DNA from: Anaerolineae bacterium | Lineage (GTDB): Bacteria; Chloroflexota; Anaerolineae; Aggregatilineales; Phototrophicaceae | DNA: 6,924 nucleotides | Direction: 5' to 3' | Assembly: GCA_014379235.1 (NCBI GenBank) | Contig: JACMMD010000629.1 | Location: forward strand, 1 to 6,924 | The notes under the pieces: model-generated | What the model was told of the DNA's origin: nothing | Seen by the model: only the letters and a program-made list of their open reading frames with translations | Database searches by the model: none | In this document: positions 6,856-6,924 of the stretch, in pieces | Layout of the letters: each line of letters begins with the position of its first letter | Numbering within the stretch: position 1 is the first letter of the stretch | Position numbers and translations under genes: made by a program

Positions 6856-6924
6856 TTAACCAAACAGTCCACGCGGTTTCGGTGTGGCATGGGTGAGCGT
6901 CGTCAGCCCGCCGCCGGTCACATC
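6856..6924 (-). CDS. C-terminal end of an unidentified upstream gene
   Basis: Twenty-two codons and a TAA remain, encoding DVTGGGLTTLTHATPKPRGL then FG. The codons end mostly in G or C, as in the neighbouring genes, whereas the next readable frame gives a lower-quality arginine- and histidine-rich peptide, so this frame is preferred. The stop lies 16 bases before the amidohydrolase ATG, a spacing that implies one operon. The fragment is too short for a family assignment. An ABC ATPase that would serve the permease-like pair is conceivable but has no sequence support here. Confidence 0.45.
   Translation of the reverse strand, partial: DVTGGGLTTLTHATPKPRGLFG

Noticed and set aside
6841..6924. 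Alternative minus-strand frame at the right edge, ending nearer the amidohydrolase
   Set aside because: It gives an arginine-, aspartate- and histidine-rich peptide of poor quality; the chosen frame has third-position GC like the neighbouring genes.
1..6924. CRISPR array, tRNA, insertion sequence or phage-related genes
   Set aside because: No regularly spaced direct repeats, no cloverleaf-like sequence, and no transposase, integrase or phage motif were seen on either strand. Nearly all the window is covered by intact genes.

Overview
The window looks like bacterial chromosome of moderately high GC (hand counts of about 60-67% in several 60-base blocks of the flanking genes). Every gene I can support is on the minus strand, so transcription runs from high to low coordinates. 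No rRNA, tRNA, phage, transposase or CRISPR signal was seen. The style of the proteins (a long multi-TM/PAS/GAF histidine kinase, a secreted amidohydrolase, ABC-2-like permeases in tandem) reminds me of Chloroflexota such as Anaerolineae. That is an impression, not a result.

Layout in transcriptional order. (1) 6924-5607-4630-3604 is a tight gene string: the last 22 codons of an unidentified gene, then a secreted metal-dependent amidohydrolase, then two paralogous multi-pass membrane proteins that resemble ABC-2 permease subunits. The junctions are a 16-base gap, a 1-base TAATG overlap and a 9-base gap, so this is very probably one operon. (2) A 142-base AT-rich spacer (3462-3603) carries an 11-base inverted repeat with one mismatch. 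(3) A complete 764-residue sensor histidine kinase (six-TM region, coiled coil, PAS, GAF, HisKA, HATPase) follows, with no response regulator in the window. (4) A PhD/YefM-type antitoxin and VapC/PIN toxin pair follows the kinase by 60 bases. The toxin is about 41% GC by hand count, well below its surroundings, and looks like an acquired module. (5) Twenty bases after the toxin stop, a GlcD/LDHD-type FAD-linked dehydrogenase begins with GTG and runs off the left edge.

Working together: the amidohydrolase and the two permease-like proteins are probably co-expressed and act at or outside the cytoplasmic membrane. The cognate ATPase, if there is one, may be in the upstream gene that is cut off at the right edge. 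The toxin-antitoxin pair is self-contained. The kinase and the dehydrogenase have no obvious partners in view. I see no clear new defence or mobile system. The least-explained elements are the tandem permease-like pair linked to the amidohydrolase, the low-GC toxin-antitoxin insert whose transcript probably reads into the dehydrogenase, and the inverted repeat before the kinase.
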